Shown piece by piece: positions 35,846 to 45,161 of a stretch of 64,000 nt of DNA. The notes under the pieces are model-generated. The model was not told the DNA's origin. It made no database searches and saw nothing but the letters and a program-made list of their open reading frames with translations. The stretch is from the NCBI RefSeq assembly GCF_021354595.1, contig NZ_JADWYJ010000003.1:434001-498000 (forward strand), read 5' to 3'. The stretch comes from Maribellus sp. CM-23. Lineage in GTDB: Bacteria; Bacteroidota; Bacteroidia; Bacteroidales; Prolixibacteraceae. The stretch's first letter is position 1. The number at the start of each line of letters is the position of its first letter. The position numbers and the translations under genes are program-made.

Positions 35846-37696
35846 ATGGAGAAAGAAATAATACAAGCTCCAAAGACAGCAGCCTATTTAGCTGATTTTA
35901 TGACGGAATTACCAGTTAATTGTCTATTCGACAAAGGTAGAACTGGTTGTGGTGGCACTACGATTGCCATAAAAAACAAATTAGATACAATTATTGCAAT
36001 GCCTTATGTGAATGTGATTAAAAACAAGGAAGAACAGCACGATAACTTGCTTGGCATTTATCAAGGTGTTACAGAGGATGAAATCATAGATTATTTACAT
36101 ACCCAACAGATAAAAAAGATAGCGGTAACTTATGACAAACTGGAATATCTTATTGAACTACTAGAAGAACAGGGCTTTAATCCTTATAAAGATTTCCATT
36201 TACTTGTCGATGAGTGGCACATCCTTTTTAATAGTTATGCTTTCAGGAATGAAGCTGTAAAAAAGGTGTTGAGCCATAGTCGAAAGTTCGAACAGGTTAT
36301 ATATATGACAGCAACCCCGATTGAAGAAGAATTTATATTGGAAGAATTAAACGATTTACCTGTAAAAGAAATAGCATGGAGCAATACCGCCATTGTAGAT
36401 ATTAAGCCAATTATAACAGATCGACCAATTAATAAAGTTTGTGAGTTAATTTATATGGCTATAGATGGTAAGATGTTTGGCAACCTTCATTTCTTTGTAA
36501 ATAGTGTTGAATTTATTTCAGATGCTATACAAAAAGCGGGATTACTACCGGAACAAGTTAGAATAATCTGTTCGGACAATAAGATCCTGGGGAGAGGGAG
36601 AAAGACCAACCAGAAGAAGTTGGGAGACAACTACAAAATTGCTTCATCTTTGGATGAAGTCAAACCGATTAATTTCTATACTGCTACCTGTTTTGAAGGT
36701 GTCGATCTTTACGATGAAAACGGTAGAACTTACATTGTAAGCGATAAAAATAAATCACACACTTTACTTGATATCTCTACGCTTGTTGTTCAAATATGTG
36801 GCAGAATCCGAAACTCAAAATACAAAACCGAGGTACATCACATTTATTCAGAAACCAGATACAAGAATTATATCTCTCTGGAAGAATTTAAAGCACATTC
36901 AGAAAAACAAATTCAAGAGACAAAAGAATGACTGAATGAACTCAATAATATGGGCGAAACCAACAGAAGAAAGACCATACAATTAATAGAAAAAGGCAAC
37001 AAATCAGGATTAAATGAAATGTACATATTTAAACAAGATGACAAACTCAGCTTAGATGAGAACTTAATTAAACTGGATATTGTAAATTTTAAGATAACGA
37101 AACAGCTTTACAGTTCACGAGTTACACTATCAGATGAATATTCGAAGTACGGTTTTAATGTTACTGAAACACAAGAAATAATTTACTCAGACAAGTTGGT
37201 ATCAAATCCGAAAGCCCGAATTTCATTTAAAGATATGTTTATCGAATATGCCAAACTAAAAAGTAAAATTCCAAAGTTTTTTCTTGGCAATATTGACGAA
37301 CGAATCATCAAAATAGAGCAGGAAAAACCACTAATAAAAGAAGCATATGAGAAGCTAGGTGTTGAGCGTGTAGAATCACTCAAATATCGTGTTACTAATA
37401 TTCGAAATGCAATACTTTCAGAATCTACTGATACTTCGACGGATAGTAAGATTGTTGAATTTTTAAAAACTAATGGAGTTGGTGTAGGTACAAGAAAAAC
37501 TGCAAAAGAATGGAAAGAGTTATTGCAGGACGCTTACAATTTGCTAAATCTAAAACTTACGTACAATAGAATAAAAACAGCAAAAGCAACTGATTTAGAA
37601 CAATGGTTTGAAGTAAAGAAAACGACTCCGAAAATTGACGGAAAAACAACATCCTGTTACACGATAATTAGGCAAAAAATAATCTTTGTTACATAA
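35846..37696 (+). pseudogene. SF2 helicase-like gene interrupted by one in-frame TGA
   Basis: Two frames, 35846-36931 (361 aa) and 36950-37696 (248 aa), are in the same reading frame and are separated by a single TGA at 36929-36931. Read through, they give 616 codons. The first part has helicase-like motifs: a Walker A variant GRTGCGGTT (31-39, Gly in place of Lys), DEWH (122-125), MTATP (154-158) and QICGRIR (316-322). The second part is charged, with helical segments and no known domain. The sequence reads as continuous protein across the stop. It may be a recent nonsense mutation, two translated halves, or recoding. A role in element replication is inferred. Confidence 0.7.
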
Positions 37697-37705
37697 ATTT
37701 TGCAG

Positions 37706-37744
37706 ACTCCGTAATGAATTAAATATTACGGAGTTATTTTATTT
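37706..37744 (+). terminator. terminator after the helicase-like gene
   Basis: A 10-bp perfect stem (actccgtaat/attacggagt, 37706-37715 with 37725-37734) with a 9-nt loop, then TATTTTATTTT. It separates the helicase-like gene from the SIR2-TPR gene, which therefore needs its own promoter. Confidence 0.85.
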
Positions 37745-37834
37745 TCAAATTATTGGAATAATTTATAAATTGCCTTCTTTTAACAATTACTCAACCTCTT
37801 CATTTAACAATATCATTTAATAACTGACAATCTA

Positions 37835-40417
37835 ATGGGAACATTTAAAGACCTTCAAACTGAACTTAGGAATAAGGAACGAAAAATAAGAGATTTGATC
37901 CGTTTTATAAAAACAAGAAATGATCATAATCCTAATTATAGTCTACTTTTAGGTGCTGGATGTTCTATTACTTCTGACATAAGGTCTGCAAACACTCTAA
38001 TCAGCCAATGGAAAAAGGACATCTTCCTTCAAGAAACGGAACAAAGCGAAGAAGAATACACAGAAATAGAAGCTAACAAGTTTCTTAGTAACCAAATGTG
38101 GTATGATAGTCGCAATCCATACTCTGCATTATTTGAGAAAAAATATGATCTGCCCCGTCAACGTCGAATGTTTGTAGAACAAGAAGTCAGAGACAAGCTA
38201 CCTTCGATAGGATATTCATATTTAATCAAACTTGTTGAAAATAATTATTTTAAAACCCTGTTCACAACTAATTTTGATGATCTTTTAAATGAAGCTTTTT
38301 ACCAATACTCTACTGAGAGACCACTTTTATGTGCGCATGATTCCTCAATAAACAGCATTACGATAACATCCAAAAGACCCAAAATAATTAAACTTCATGG
38401 AGACTACCTGTTTGATGATATAAAAAGCACTCTCAGAGAAACAGAGTCTCTTGAAGATAATATTAAGAATAAATTTATTGAATTTGCGAAAGACTATGGC
38501 TTAATCGTTATTGGATATGGTGGTAATGATAGGTCAATTATGGATATTTTATCTTATTTACTAAAAAATGAAGACTATTTCAAACATGGAATTTATTGGT
38601 GTCTAAGAGCGGATAGTGAAATAAGCGAAGATTTAAGAAAGTTATTATGGAAAGACAGAGTTTATTATGTCCAAATAGAAGGATTCGATGAGTTAATGGC
38701 AGAGTTAAATAGCAAATTAAATAAAAATGATATTCCTATAGATAGTTTTTTTCTGAATGAGAAAACAGAAAATCTAATCACCAAGATAATTACTAATCCA
38801 CATCTTAAAAATACCTCATGCACATATATCAAAGAAGATTTTCATAAACTCAGGGACACAAAGGATCAAAACATAGTTGGAAAATTTATTGAATATATGT
38901 CTGAGTTAGATGACGAAAAGGAAAATGAAGAATTTGGATTCAAGCTATCAGATAATGAAAAATTAAATGATGATGAGGAAAAATATTTGTTGTCACTACA
39001 AAAGGAATTATACACAAGAAGATATAACAAAGCACTTGAAATGATTGAGGAACGACTTGTCGGCGTCAAGATAGACAGTCGTTTTTATAAAGATTTATTG
39101 GAATATAAGGGTTCATGCTTAATACGATTAAATAAGAATCTAGAAGCTGTTGAATGTTATGAGAAACTTATCAAACTAGATCCCCAAAAAAGTAGTTATT
39201 ATAAAAAAGTCTTTCAACTAAAATCTTCCTTCGAAGAGAAATTAGATATTATTGAAGAAGCAATAAAAATTAATAAAACAGCAGATTTAGTGTGGGAGAA
39301 AGCAAGGCTAATTTTTTCTCATTACAATTTCCACTATGATAAAAACTCTTCAAAATATAATCTTCAATATATTGGAGACTGCGTCAATGAATGTCTAGCA
39401 CTTGATCCATCAATTAGAAATCCTGCATGGAACTTGAAATTCAAATACATTAAAGAGAAATTTAATAATGAAGATGATCTTATTTTAGAATATGCAACTA
39501 CTCTTGAAGAGTTGGGGAAGCAAAATATTGAACATGAAACTTATATTCTGAACAATATCAAATTGAAAAATCTTGAAAAAAAGTCAAATAGTGAGATATA
39601 CAAATATCTAACAAATTCAATTAAAAAATCAAATGCGATTTCTACCATAAAATCACTTGAATTAACATTGTTAGAACAATATGCAAAAAATAATGATCTT
39701 GAAAAATTGGAAGAACGTTTTAAATTTATTGAAGAGCATTATACTATTGATGATCATTATCTTAATGTAAAGGCTGAATATTTATTAAAAAAATTCGACA
39801 AACTGGATGATGCGATTTCACTTTTAGAATCTGTAAAGAAAAAAAGTTACGACATCAATGAAAATCTTTTTGCATTATATATTTTTAAAGATGAATTAGA
39901 CAAGGCAAAGGAGATATTTGATGCCGAATTAAAAGATAATATGGATCATGAAATAACCTTGTTAGAAAGTTCTGGAAAATATGATGAAGCCTTGGAATTA
40001 TCTCTGAAACAGTTAGAAAAAGAACCATTTCATGTTGATAATATTGTTCAACACTCATACATTCTACTTTTAAAAGGTAACTATGAAGATGCATACCATT
40101 ATTTAGAAAAAAAATTAAAAGCATCAAATTATACACAGCCATATCTATTGATTAATTACTATATCGCCACAAAACATTGGAAAAATTCACTTAAGGCTGA
40201 TAAGGTTAAAGAAAAGCTTATAAATCTTAACAGTACACCTGAAATTGTAAAAGCCGGAGCATATTGTTTGATTGAAGATGAAAATAATGCTTTTTCATCA
40301 TTGGCTCACAGCTTTAAAGAAGACTATTCTCTTAAATACAAAGCAAGAAAATATGTAGTTTTTAAGCCAATATTGAAAAAAGAAAGATTTAAGAGAATAC
40401 TTGGCTTGACGGATTAA
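37835..40417 (+). CDS. SIR2-TPR protein, probable phage-defence NADase
   Basis: This 860-residue protein joins a SIR2-like domain to a long helical repeat region. The SIR2 part (about 30-280) has the NAD-binding GAGCS (40-44), TTNFDD (144-149), KLHGD with the catalytic His188, and GYGGND (227-232). These are the motifs of the SIR2_2 branch found in bacterial defence proteins rather than protein deacetylases. From about residue 380, TPR-type pairs run to the end (YKDLLEYKGSCLIRLNKNLE, AVECYEKLIKLDPQ, LEKEPFHVDNIVQHSYILLL). By analogy with defence-associated sirtuins, the repeats would sense phage and the SIR2 domain would destroy NAD+. It is a single gene with no TIR, SLOG, Argonaute or HerA partner. 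Confidence 0.85.
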   Translation: MGTFKDLQTELRNKERKIRDLIRFIKTRNDHNPNYSLLLGAGCSITSDIRSANTLISQWKKDIFLQETEQSEEEYTEIEANKFLSNQMWYDSRNPYSALFEKKYDLPRQRRMFVEQEVRDKLPSIGYSYLIKLVENNYFKTLFTTNFDDLLNEAFYQYSTERPLLCAHDSSINSITITSKRPKIIKLHGDYLFDDIKSTLRETESLEDNIKNKFIEFAKDYGLIVIGYGGNDRSIMDILSYLLKNEDYFKHGIYWCLRADSEISEDLRKLLWKDRVYYVQIEGFDELMAELNSKLNKNDIPIDSFFLNEKTENLITKIITNPHLKNTSCTYIKEDFHKLRDTKDQNIVGKFIEYMSELDDEKENEEFGFKLSDNEKLNDDEEKYLLSLQKELYTRRYNKALEMIEERLVGVKIDSRFYKDLLEYKGSCLIRLNKNLEAVECYEKLIKLDPQKSSYYKKVFQLKSSFEEKLDIIEEAIKINKTADLVWEKARLIFSHYNFHYDKNSSKYNLQYIGDCVNECLALDPSIRNPAWNLKFKYIKEKFNNEDDLILEYATTLEELGKQNIEHETYILNNIKLKNLEKKSNSEIYKYLTNSIKKSNAISTIKSLELTLLEQYAKNNDLEKLEERFKFIEEHYTIDDHYLNVKAEYLLKKFDKLDDAISLLESVKKKSYDINENLFALYIFKDELDKAKEIFDAELKDNMDHEITLLESSGKYDEALELSLKQLEKEPFHVDNIVQHSYILLLKGNYEDAYHYLEKKLKASNYTQPYLLINYYIATKHWKNSLKADKVKEKLINLNSTPEIVKAGAYCLIEDENNAFSSLAHSFKEDYSLKYKARKYVVFKPILKKERFKRILGLTD

Positions 40418-40836
40418 AAAGAAGATGAACTAAATAAAAAATTTTATTTTTTATTTTTCGCTCTGAGTAGTAGTCCCCTACATTACCCCGAGCCTAAAGG
40501 GCAGGGAAAACGAAAATCGATTTTAAATGCTTACAGAAATCCTGTTTAGTTGATTTATAAGACAAAAAATATTTTTTTATTTTGAACAATCACCAACAGT
40601 CCTACTAATACCCCCCATAGCTGTCTGCATGGAAAATTGATTTTGCCTAGAAAAAGGTCTGTAAAATTCTCTATTTAAAATCAAACAAAAATTGGCTAAT
40701 CTAGAGAATTGAGAGTTAGTTGTGAGGCACAATTCAATTCCCATGATTTGAATGAGAAACAAAGCTTTGATAGCTTATTAAAAGGAAAACATTTTAGTAA
40801 TTTCACAATATTATTAATCAATCTTGGAATACAGCG
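40418..40836. other. gene-free right part of the island
   Basis: A+T-rich sequence with a weak terminator-like repeat just after the SIR2-TPR stop (aaataaaa/ttttattt, 40432-40449, then T-rich). I see no ORF with coding character. This DNA probably belongs to the right attachment region. Confidence 0.45.
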
Positions 40837-40857
40837 ATGTAAACCGTAATGTAAACC
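40837..40857 (+). repeat. paired ATGTAAACC motifs, right end
   Basis: ATGTAAACC occurs at 40837-40845 and 40849-40857, in the same orientation and with the same 12-bp period as at the left end. It lies 45 bp inside the right tRNA copy. Confidence 0.65.
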
Positions 40858-40902
40858 AAAACGGAATGAAAATATTTCTAAGTTGGATTTTACAAAGTGT
40901 AA

Positions 40903-41009
40903 GTCTCGGTAGCTCAGTTGGATACGCGTTCGGAAGCGAAGCTTCTGAAGGCCTTGAGAGCAACTGCCTTCTAAGCAGTAGGTCATGGGTTCGAATCCCG
41001 TCCGGGGTA
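40903..41009 (+). tRNA. tRNA-Arg(UCU) copy interrupted by a 33-nt D-loop insertion
   Basis: This has all tRNA-Arg parts: acceptor GTCTCGG pairing weakly with CCGGGGT, D-arm start, the same anticodon arm and the same T arm. Between bases that are adjacent in the intact copy, 33 nt are inserted (40925-40957). The insert forms a 9-bp hairpin (40929-40937 with 40941-40949, loop GAA). No TAnnTTTG promoter is seen upstream. It is probably the attR/attP-derived copy and not a working tRNA, though a fold with an extra arm cannot be excluded. Confidence 0.75.
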
Positions 41010-41010
41010 C
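40957..41010 (+). repeat. right attachment-site repeat
   Basis: 54 nt identical to 30811-30864. The flanking chromosome resumes directly after it with the original tRNA terminator. Confidence 0.85.
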
Positions 41011-41046
41011 AAAAAGGTCTGTAAATACAGGCCTTTTTCTTTTTTA
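41011..41046 (+). terminator. original chromosomal tRNA terminator
   Basis: A 12-bp stem (aaaaaggtctgt/acaggccttttt, one G-T pair) with a 4-nt loop begins at the base after the tRNA repeat and is followed by T-rich sequence. Confidence 0.88.
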
Positions 41047-41449
41047 TAATTTATTAGTTCTAATAGAAAAGAATCAGCCGATAGTTATTGAATTCAACAG
41101 GTCACATTTCTTATTCTTCTCTTTCCTGACGGGAAATGCTTTTGCCTCAGCTAAAAAAGATATTTTAAACAGCCTCCAATGAAAGGAAGATGCGGAACAG
41201 ATCAGTTTCTCGATCCTCCAGATAGAATTTGCCAGTAGATAAATATTGAAGATTATAATAAGGAGCAGCAGTTGGCAATAGCTCCGACGAAAATATCATG
41301 TTCTTCGCAGACGCCGGGATTATTTCCGATGAGACATTCTTACCTTCAAGTTGGCTTCGGTTTTCGTTGCGTAAGTATCTTCTTCTGGTTAGATATATCC
41401 TTTGATTACGTTACTTGTTGTAGTGCGATTCCTATACAAGACACAACAA
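41047..41449. other. intergenic region right of the island
   Basis: This gap is about 400 bp. A minus-strand frame at 41165-41420 is open and protein-like in composition but has no usable start at its beginning, so it may be a gene remnant left beside the insertion site. I see nothing else. Confidence 0.35.
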
Positions 41450-41485
41450 AAAAAGCCGCTTCCGAAAACGGAGAGCGGCCTTTTT
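41450..41485. terminator. terminator of nifJ
   Basis: A compound hairpin: outer gccgct/agcggc with flanking A and T runs, inner tccg/cgga around AAAA. It is nearly symmetric; the minus-strand reading lies 18 bp past the nifJ stop. Confidence 0.85.
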
Positions 41486-41502
41486 ATATAGTAAGGTTTT
41501 TT

Positions 41503-44500
41503 TTATGCCTCTACTTCAGCTTCTGGCTGCGAAAAATCCATGGCTGCCAGTCGTTTGTACGAGTTGTGACGCCATTTTGCGTTGTCTTCAGCTGCCGAGA
41601 AAAGTTCGTCGGCTACTGCCGGGAACGATTTTTTCAGTGAAGTATAACGTACTTCGCCATTCAGGAAGTCCTGGAATTTGTTCCAATCCGGCTCTTTTGA
41701 ATCAAGCTGGAACGGGTTTTTACCTTCAGCTTCCAACAGCGGGTTGTAACGGTACAGCGACCAGTAACCTGCTTCTACTGCTTTTTTCTCTTCTTCCTGG
41801 GTACGTCCCATGCTGGCACGCAATCCGTGGTTGATACAAGGAGAATAAGCAATGATCAGCGATGGTCCGGGATAAGCTTCTGCTTCTCTCAGTGCTTTGA
41901 AGTACTGCGACTGGTTAGCGCCCATAGCTACTTGTGCTACGTACACATAACCATAGCTCATCATCATGGCACCCAGGTCTTTTTTGCGAACGCGTTTACC
42001 GGCAGCGGCAAATTTAGCCACAGCACCCACCGGAGTTGCTTTTGACGACTGTCCACCGGTGTTTGAATATACTTCGGTATCCATTACCAGTACGTTTACG
42101 TCTTCTCCGCTTGCCATCACATGGTCGAGACCACCGTAACCGATGTCGTAAGCCCAACCGTCGCCACCAAATACCCAGATTGATTTTTTAACCAGGTACT
42201 GTTTCAGTTTTTTGATTTCGCTTGCGTATTCGCTGTTGCTGTTTTCGATTACTTCGAGCACTTTTTTAGACGCAACTACCGAACCTTCACCATCATTCTT
42301 TTGAGCGATCCATTCAGCAAAAGCTTCTTTTTCTGCCTCTGAAGCACCGTTTGAAAGCGCAGTGTTCATGATGTCTTCAAGACGGTTGCGTTGAGCTGAA
42401 ACACCTTCAGAAAAACCAAAACCGTATTCGGCGTTGTCTTCGAACAGTGAGTTTGCCCATGCCGGACCGTGACCCGATTCCTTGTGTTTACAGTAAGGAG
42501 TTGACGGAGCCGAACCACCATAGATAGAAGAACATCCGGTAGCGTTGGCCACCATCATGCGCTCGCCGTATAATTGGGTAATCAGTTTAATGTAGGGAGT
42601 TTCACCACAACCCGCACAAGCTCCCGAGAACTCGAACAATGGCTGTGCAAACTGTGAGTTTTTAACCGATTTGGTTTTGTCAACCACGTTTTCTTTTACG
42701 GTTACTTTGCCGTCCATGTAGTTCCAGCGTTCCACTTCGGCCTGCTGTGTTCCCAGCGGCTTCATGATCAAGGCTTTTTCTTTTGAAGGACAAACGTCGG
42801 CACAGTTACCACAACCTGTACAGTCAAGCGGTGATACCTGGATGCGGAAGTTCAGCCCGCCAAACATTTTTGAAGGAGTGGCCGTTTTTACTTCAGTACC
42901 TGCAGGCGCTGCGTCTACTTCTGCTTCATCCATCAGGAACGGACGAATAGCAGCGTGAGGACAAACGTACGCACACTGGTTACACTGGATACAGTTGTCA
43001 GCCTGCCATTCGGGTACGTTTACTGCGATACCGCGTTTTTCGAAAGCAGCTGTTCCGAGCGGGAACTGTCCGTCTTCCGAGCCAACAAAAGTAGAAACAG
43101 GAAGATCATCACCACGCTGACCGTTGATTACATCAACCACCTTGCGGATGTATGCCGGACGTACTGATTCTTCTTCTTCGCTTTTCAGCACAATGTCTTT
43201 CCATTCTGCCGGTACTTCTACCTGTACCACGTTTTTACCACCGGCGTCAACTGCGGCGTAGTTCATGTTTACAATGTGCTCGCCTTTTTTGCCGTATGAT
43301 TTAACAATGGCCTTCTTCATTTCTTCCACCGCCATTTCGTAAGGAATTACACCGGTGATTTTGAAGAATGCCGACTGCATGATGGTATTGGTACGGGTTC
43401 CCAGGCCAAGTTCTTCACCCAGTTTGGTACCGTTGATGATGTAGAAGCTGATATCGTTGGCCGCCATGTATTTTTTCATACTGTCGGGCAGCTGATTTTT
43501 TGTTTCTTCTTCGTCCCAGATTGAGTTCAGCAGGAAAGAACCTCCTTTTTTCAAACCTTTCAGTACATCGTACAAATGCAGGTAAGCCGGAACGTGGCAG
43601 GCCACAAAGTCAGGAGTGGTTACCAGGTAAGTCGAGCGGATTGGTTTGTCGCCAAAACGCAGGTGCGAACAGGTAAAACCGCCTGATTTTTTTGAGTCGT
43701 ACTGGAAGTATCCCTGGCACGATTTATCGGTGGCGTCGCCAATAATTTTGATCGAGTTTTTGTTGGCACCCACAGTACCGTCAGAACCCAAACCGTAGAA
43801 TTTGGCCTGGTAAGTACCCGCAGGTGTAATATTGATTTCCTCTTTCATCGGGAGCGATGTAAAGGTAACATCGTCAACAATACCGATGGTGAAGGCGTTT
43901 TTGGGCTCCTTCATTTCCAGGTTTTCGTAAACCGAAAGAATCTGGGCCGGAGTGGTATCTTTTGATCCTAAACCGAAGCGTCCGCCAACGATTTCAGGAG
44001 CATTTTCTTTTCCGTAGAAATGTGAACGGATGTCGAGGTACAGCGGTTCGCCGGCAGCTCCCGGTTCTTTGGCACGGTCGAGAACAGCAATTCTCTTAAC
44101 AGTTGAAGGAAGTGCTTCAACAAAATGCTTGGCCGAGAACGGACGGAACAAGTGAACCGAAACCAAACCAACTTTTTTGCCCTGAGAAGCCAGGTAGTCG
44201 ATGGTTTCTTTGATGGTTTCTGTTACCGAACCCATAGCGATGATGATGTTTTCAGCATCCGGAGCTCCGTAATAAGTAAACGGACGGTATTTGCGACCTG
44301 TTAGTTCGCTGATTTGTTCCATGTAATCGGCTACGATATCCGGAACGGCATCGTAAAATTTGTTGGCCGATTCTTTTGCCTGGAAGAAAATATCCGGGTT
44401 CTGAGCTGTACCACGGGTTACCGGATTTTCAGGATTCAGTGCCCTGTTACGGAATTCCTGCAAAGCTGTTTGGTCAACCAGCGGAACGATGTCTTCCATT

Positions 44501-45066
44501 GCAATGGCTTCAATCTTCTGGATTTCGTGCGATGTGCGGAAACCGTCGAAGAAAGCCAGGAACGGAATTCTTGACTTGATGGTGGCCAGGTGGGCAACAC
44601 CTGCAAGGTCCATTTCTTCCTGAACAGAACCTGCTCCCAACATTGCAAAACCGGTTTGACGGGTAGCGTAAATATCGCTGTGGTCGCCAAAGATTGACAA
44701 TGCATGACCGGCAAGCGCACGGGCACTTACGTGGAATACGGTAGGCAGAAGCTCGCCCGCAATTTTATACATGTTCGGGATCATCAGCAGCAATCCCTGA
44801 GAAGCTGTATAAGTGGAAGTAAGCGCTCCCGACTGCAAAGAGCCGTGAACGGCACCTGCTGCACCTGCCTCACTCTGCATTTCTGCCAGGCGAACAGGAC
44901 GTCCGAACATATTTTTCTTACCAAAAGCAGCCCATTCATCCACATACTCAGCCATAGTTGAAGACGGTGTAATAGGATAGATGCAGGCAACTTCACTAAA
45001 CATGTAACTCATGTACGCCGCAGCGTAGTTACCGTCACATGTGATGAATTTTTTTTGTTTTGCCAT
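41503..45066 (-). CDS. nifJ: pyruvate:ferredoxin (flavodoxin) oxidoreductase
   Basis: This 1187-residue single-chain enzyme oxidises pyruvate and CoA to acetyl-CoA and CO2, reducing ferredoxin. The N-terminal thiamine-type domain begins MAKQKKFITCDGNYAAAYMS with AYMFSEVACIYPITPSS. A gamma domain follows (FYGLGSDGTVGANKNSIKII). Two 4Fe-4S clusters are carried by CIQCNQCAYVCP and CTGCGNCADVCP. The C-terminal TPP domain has CAGCGETPYIK, ATGCSSIYGGSAPS and WVFGGDGWAYDIGYGG. The length matches the family. The RNF operon 2 kb upstream on the same strand could use the reduced ferredoxin. Confidence 0.97.
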   Translation of the reverse strand: MAKQKKFITCDGNYAAAYMSYMFSEVACIYPITPSSTMAEYVDEWAAFGKKNMFGRPVRLAEMQSEAGAAGAVHGSLQSGALTSTYTASQGLLLMIPNMYKIAGELLPTVFHVSARALAGHALSIFGDHSDIYATRQTGFAMLGAGSVQEEMDLAGVAHLATIKSRIPFLAFFDGFRTSHEIQKIEAIAMEDIVPLVDQTALQEFRNRALNPENPVTRGTAQNPDIFFQAKESANKFYDAVPDIVADYMEQISELTGRKYRPFTYYGAPDAENIIIAMGSVTETIKETIDYLASQGKKVGLVSVHLFRPFSAKHFVEALPSTVKRIAVLDRAKEPGAAGEPLYLDIRSHFYGKENAPEIVGGRFGLGSKDTTPAQILSVYENLEMKEPKNAFTIGIVDDVTFTSLPMKEEINITPAGTYQAKFYGLGSDGTVGANKNSIKIIGDATDKSCQGYFQYDSKKSGGFTCSHLRFGDKPIRSTYLVTTPDFVACHVPAYLHLYDVLKGLKKGGSFLLNSIWDEEETKNQLPDSMKKYMAANDISFYIINGTKLGEELGLGTRTNTIMQSAFFKITGVIPYEMAVEEMKKAIVKSYGKKGEHIVNMNYAAVDAGGKNVVQVEVPAEWKDIVLKSEEEESVRPAYIRKVVDVINGQRGDDLPVSTFVGSEDGQFPLGTAAFEKRGIAVNVPEWQADNCIQCNQCAYVCPHAAIRPFLMDEAEVDAAPAGTEVKTATPSKMFGGLNFRIQVSPLDCTGCGNCADVCPSKEKALIMKPLGTQQAEVERWNYMDGKVTVKENVVDKTKSVKNSQFAQPLFEFSGACAGCGETPYIKLITQLYGERMMVANATGCSSIYGGSAPSTPYCKHKESGHGPAWANSLFEDNAEYGFGFSEGVSAQRNRLEDIMNTALSNGASEAEKEAFAEWIAQKNDGEGSVVASKKVLEVIENSNSEYASEIKKLKQYLVKKSIWVFGGDGWAYDIGYGGLDHVMASGEDVNVLVMDTEVYSNTGGQSSKATPVGAVAKFAAAGKRVRKKDLGAMMMSYGYVYVAQVAMGANQSQYFKALREAEAYPGPSLIIAYSPCINHGLRASMGRTQEEEKKAVEAGYWSLYRYNPLLEAEGKNPFQLDSKEPDWNKFQDFLNGEVRYTSLKKSFPAVADELFSAAEDNAKWRHNSYKRLAAMDFSQPEAEVEA

Positions 45067-45094
45067 TTTATTTGCGTTTTTAATCTATTTAATT

Positions 45095-45157
45095 ATTTGA
45101 TTTTTGATTCTCGTTATTTGATTCCGGATACTCGATGCTTGATGCTTGATGCTCGAT
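45095..45157. repeat. 7-bp tandem repeat array left of the four-helix-bundle gene
   Basis: Nine consecutive 7-bp units near the consensus (G/A)CTTGAT run to 5 bp before the stop codon of the four-helix-bundle gene. On the minus strand the units read ATCNAGN. Confidence 0.75.
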
Positions 45158-45161
45158 CGTA

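Noticed and set aside
35846..37696. Two independent genes or a toxin-antitoxin pair
   Set aside because: Both frames are in phase and separated by one stop codon; the first half has helicase motifs, and neither resembles a toxin or antitoxin.
37835..40417. Thoeris, SPARSA or Avs system
   Set aside because: No ThsB/TIR gene, Argonaute/APAZ or STAND NTPase is present near the SIR2 gene; the C-terminal part is made of TPR-like repeats.
40903..41009. tRNA intron
   Set aside because: The insert is in the D loop and not at the anticodon loop, and it is too short for a group I or group II intron.
41272..41640. 122-residue plus-strand ORF
   Set aside because: It runs antisense through the nifJ terminator and 3' end, and its sequence is not protein-like.
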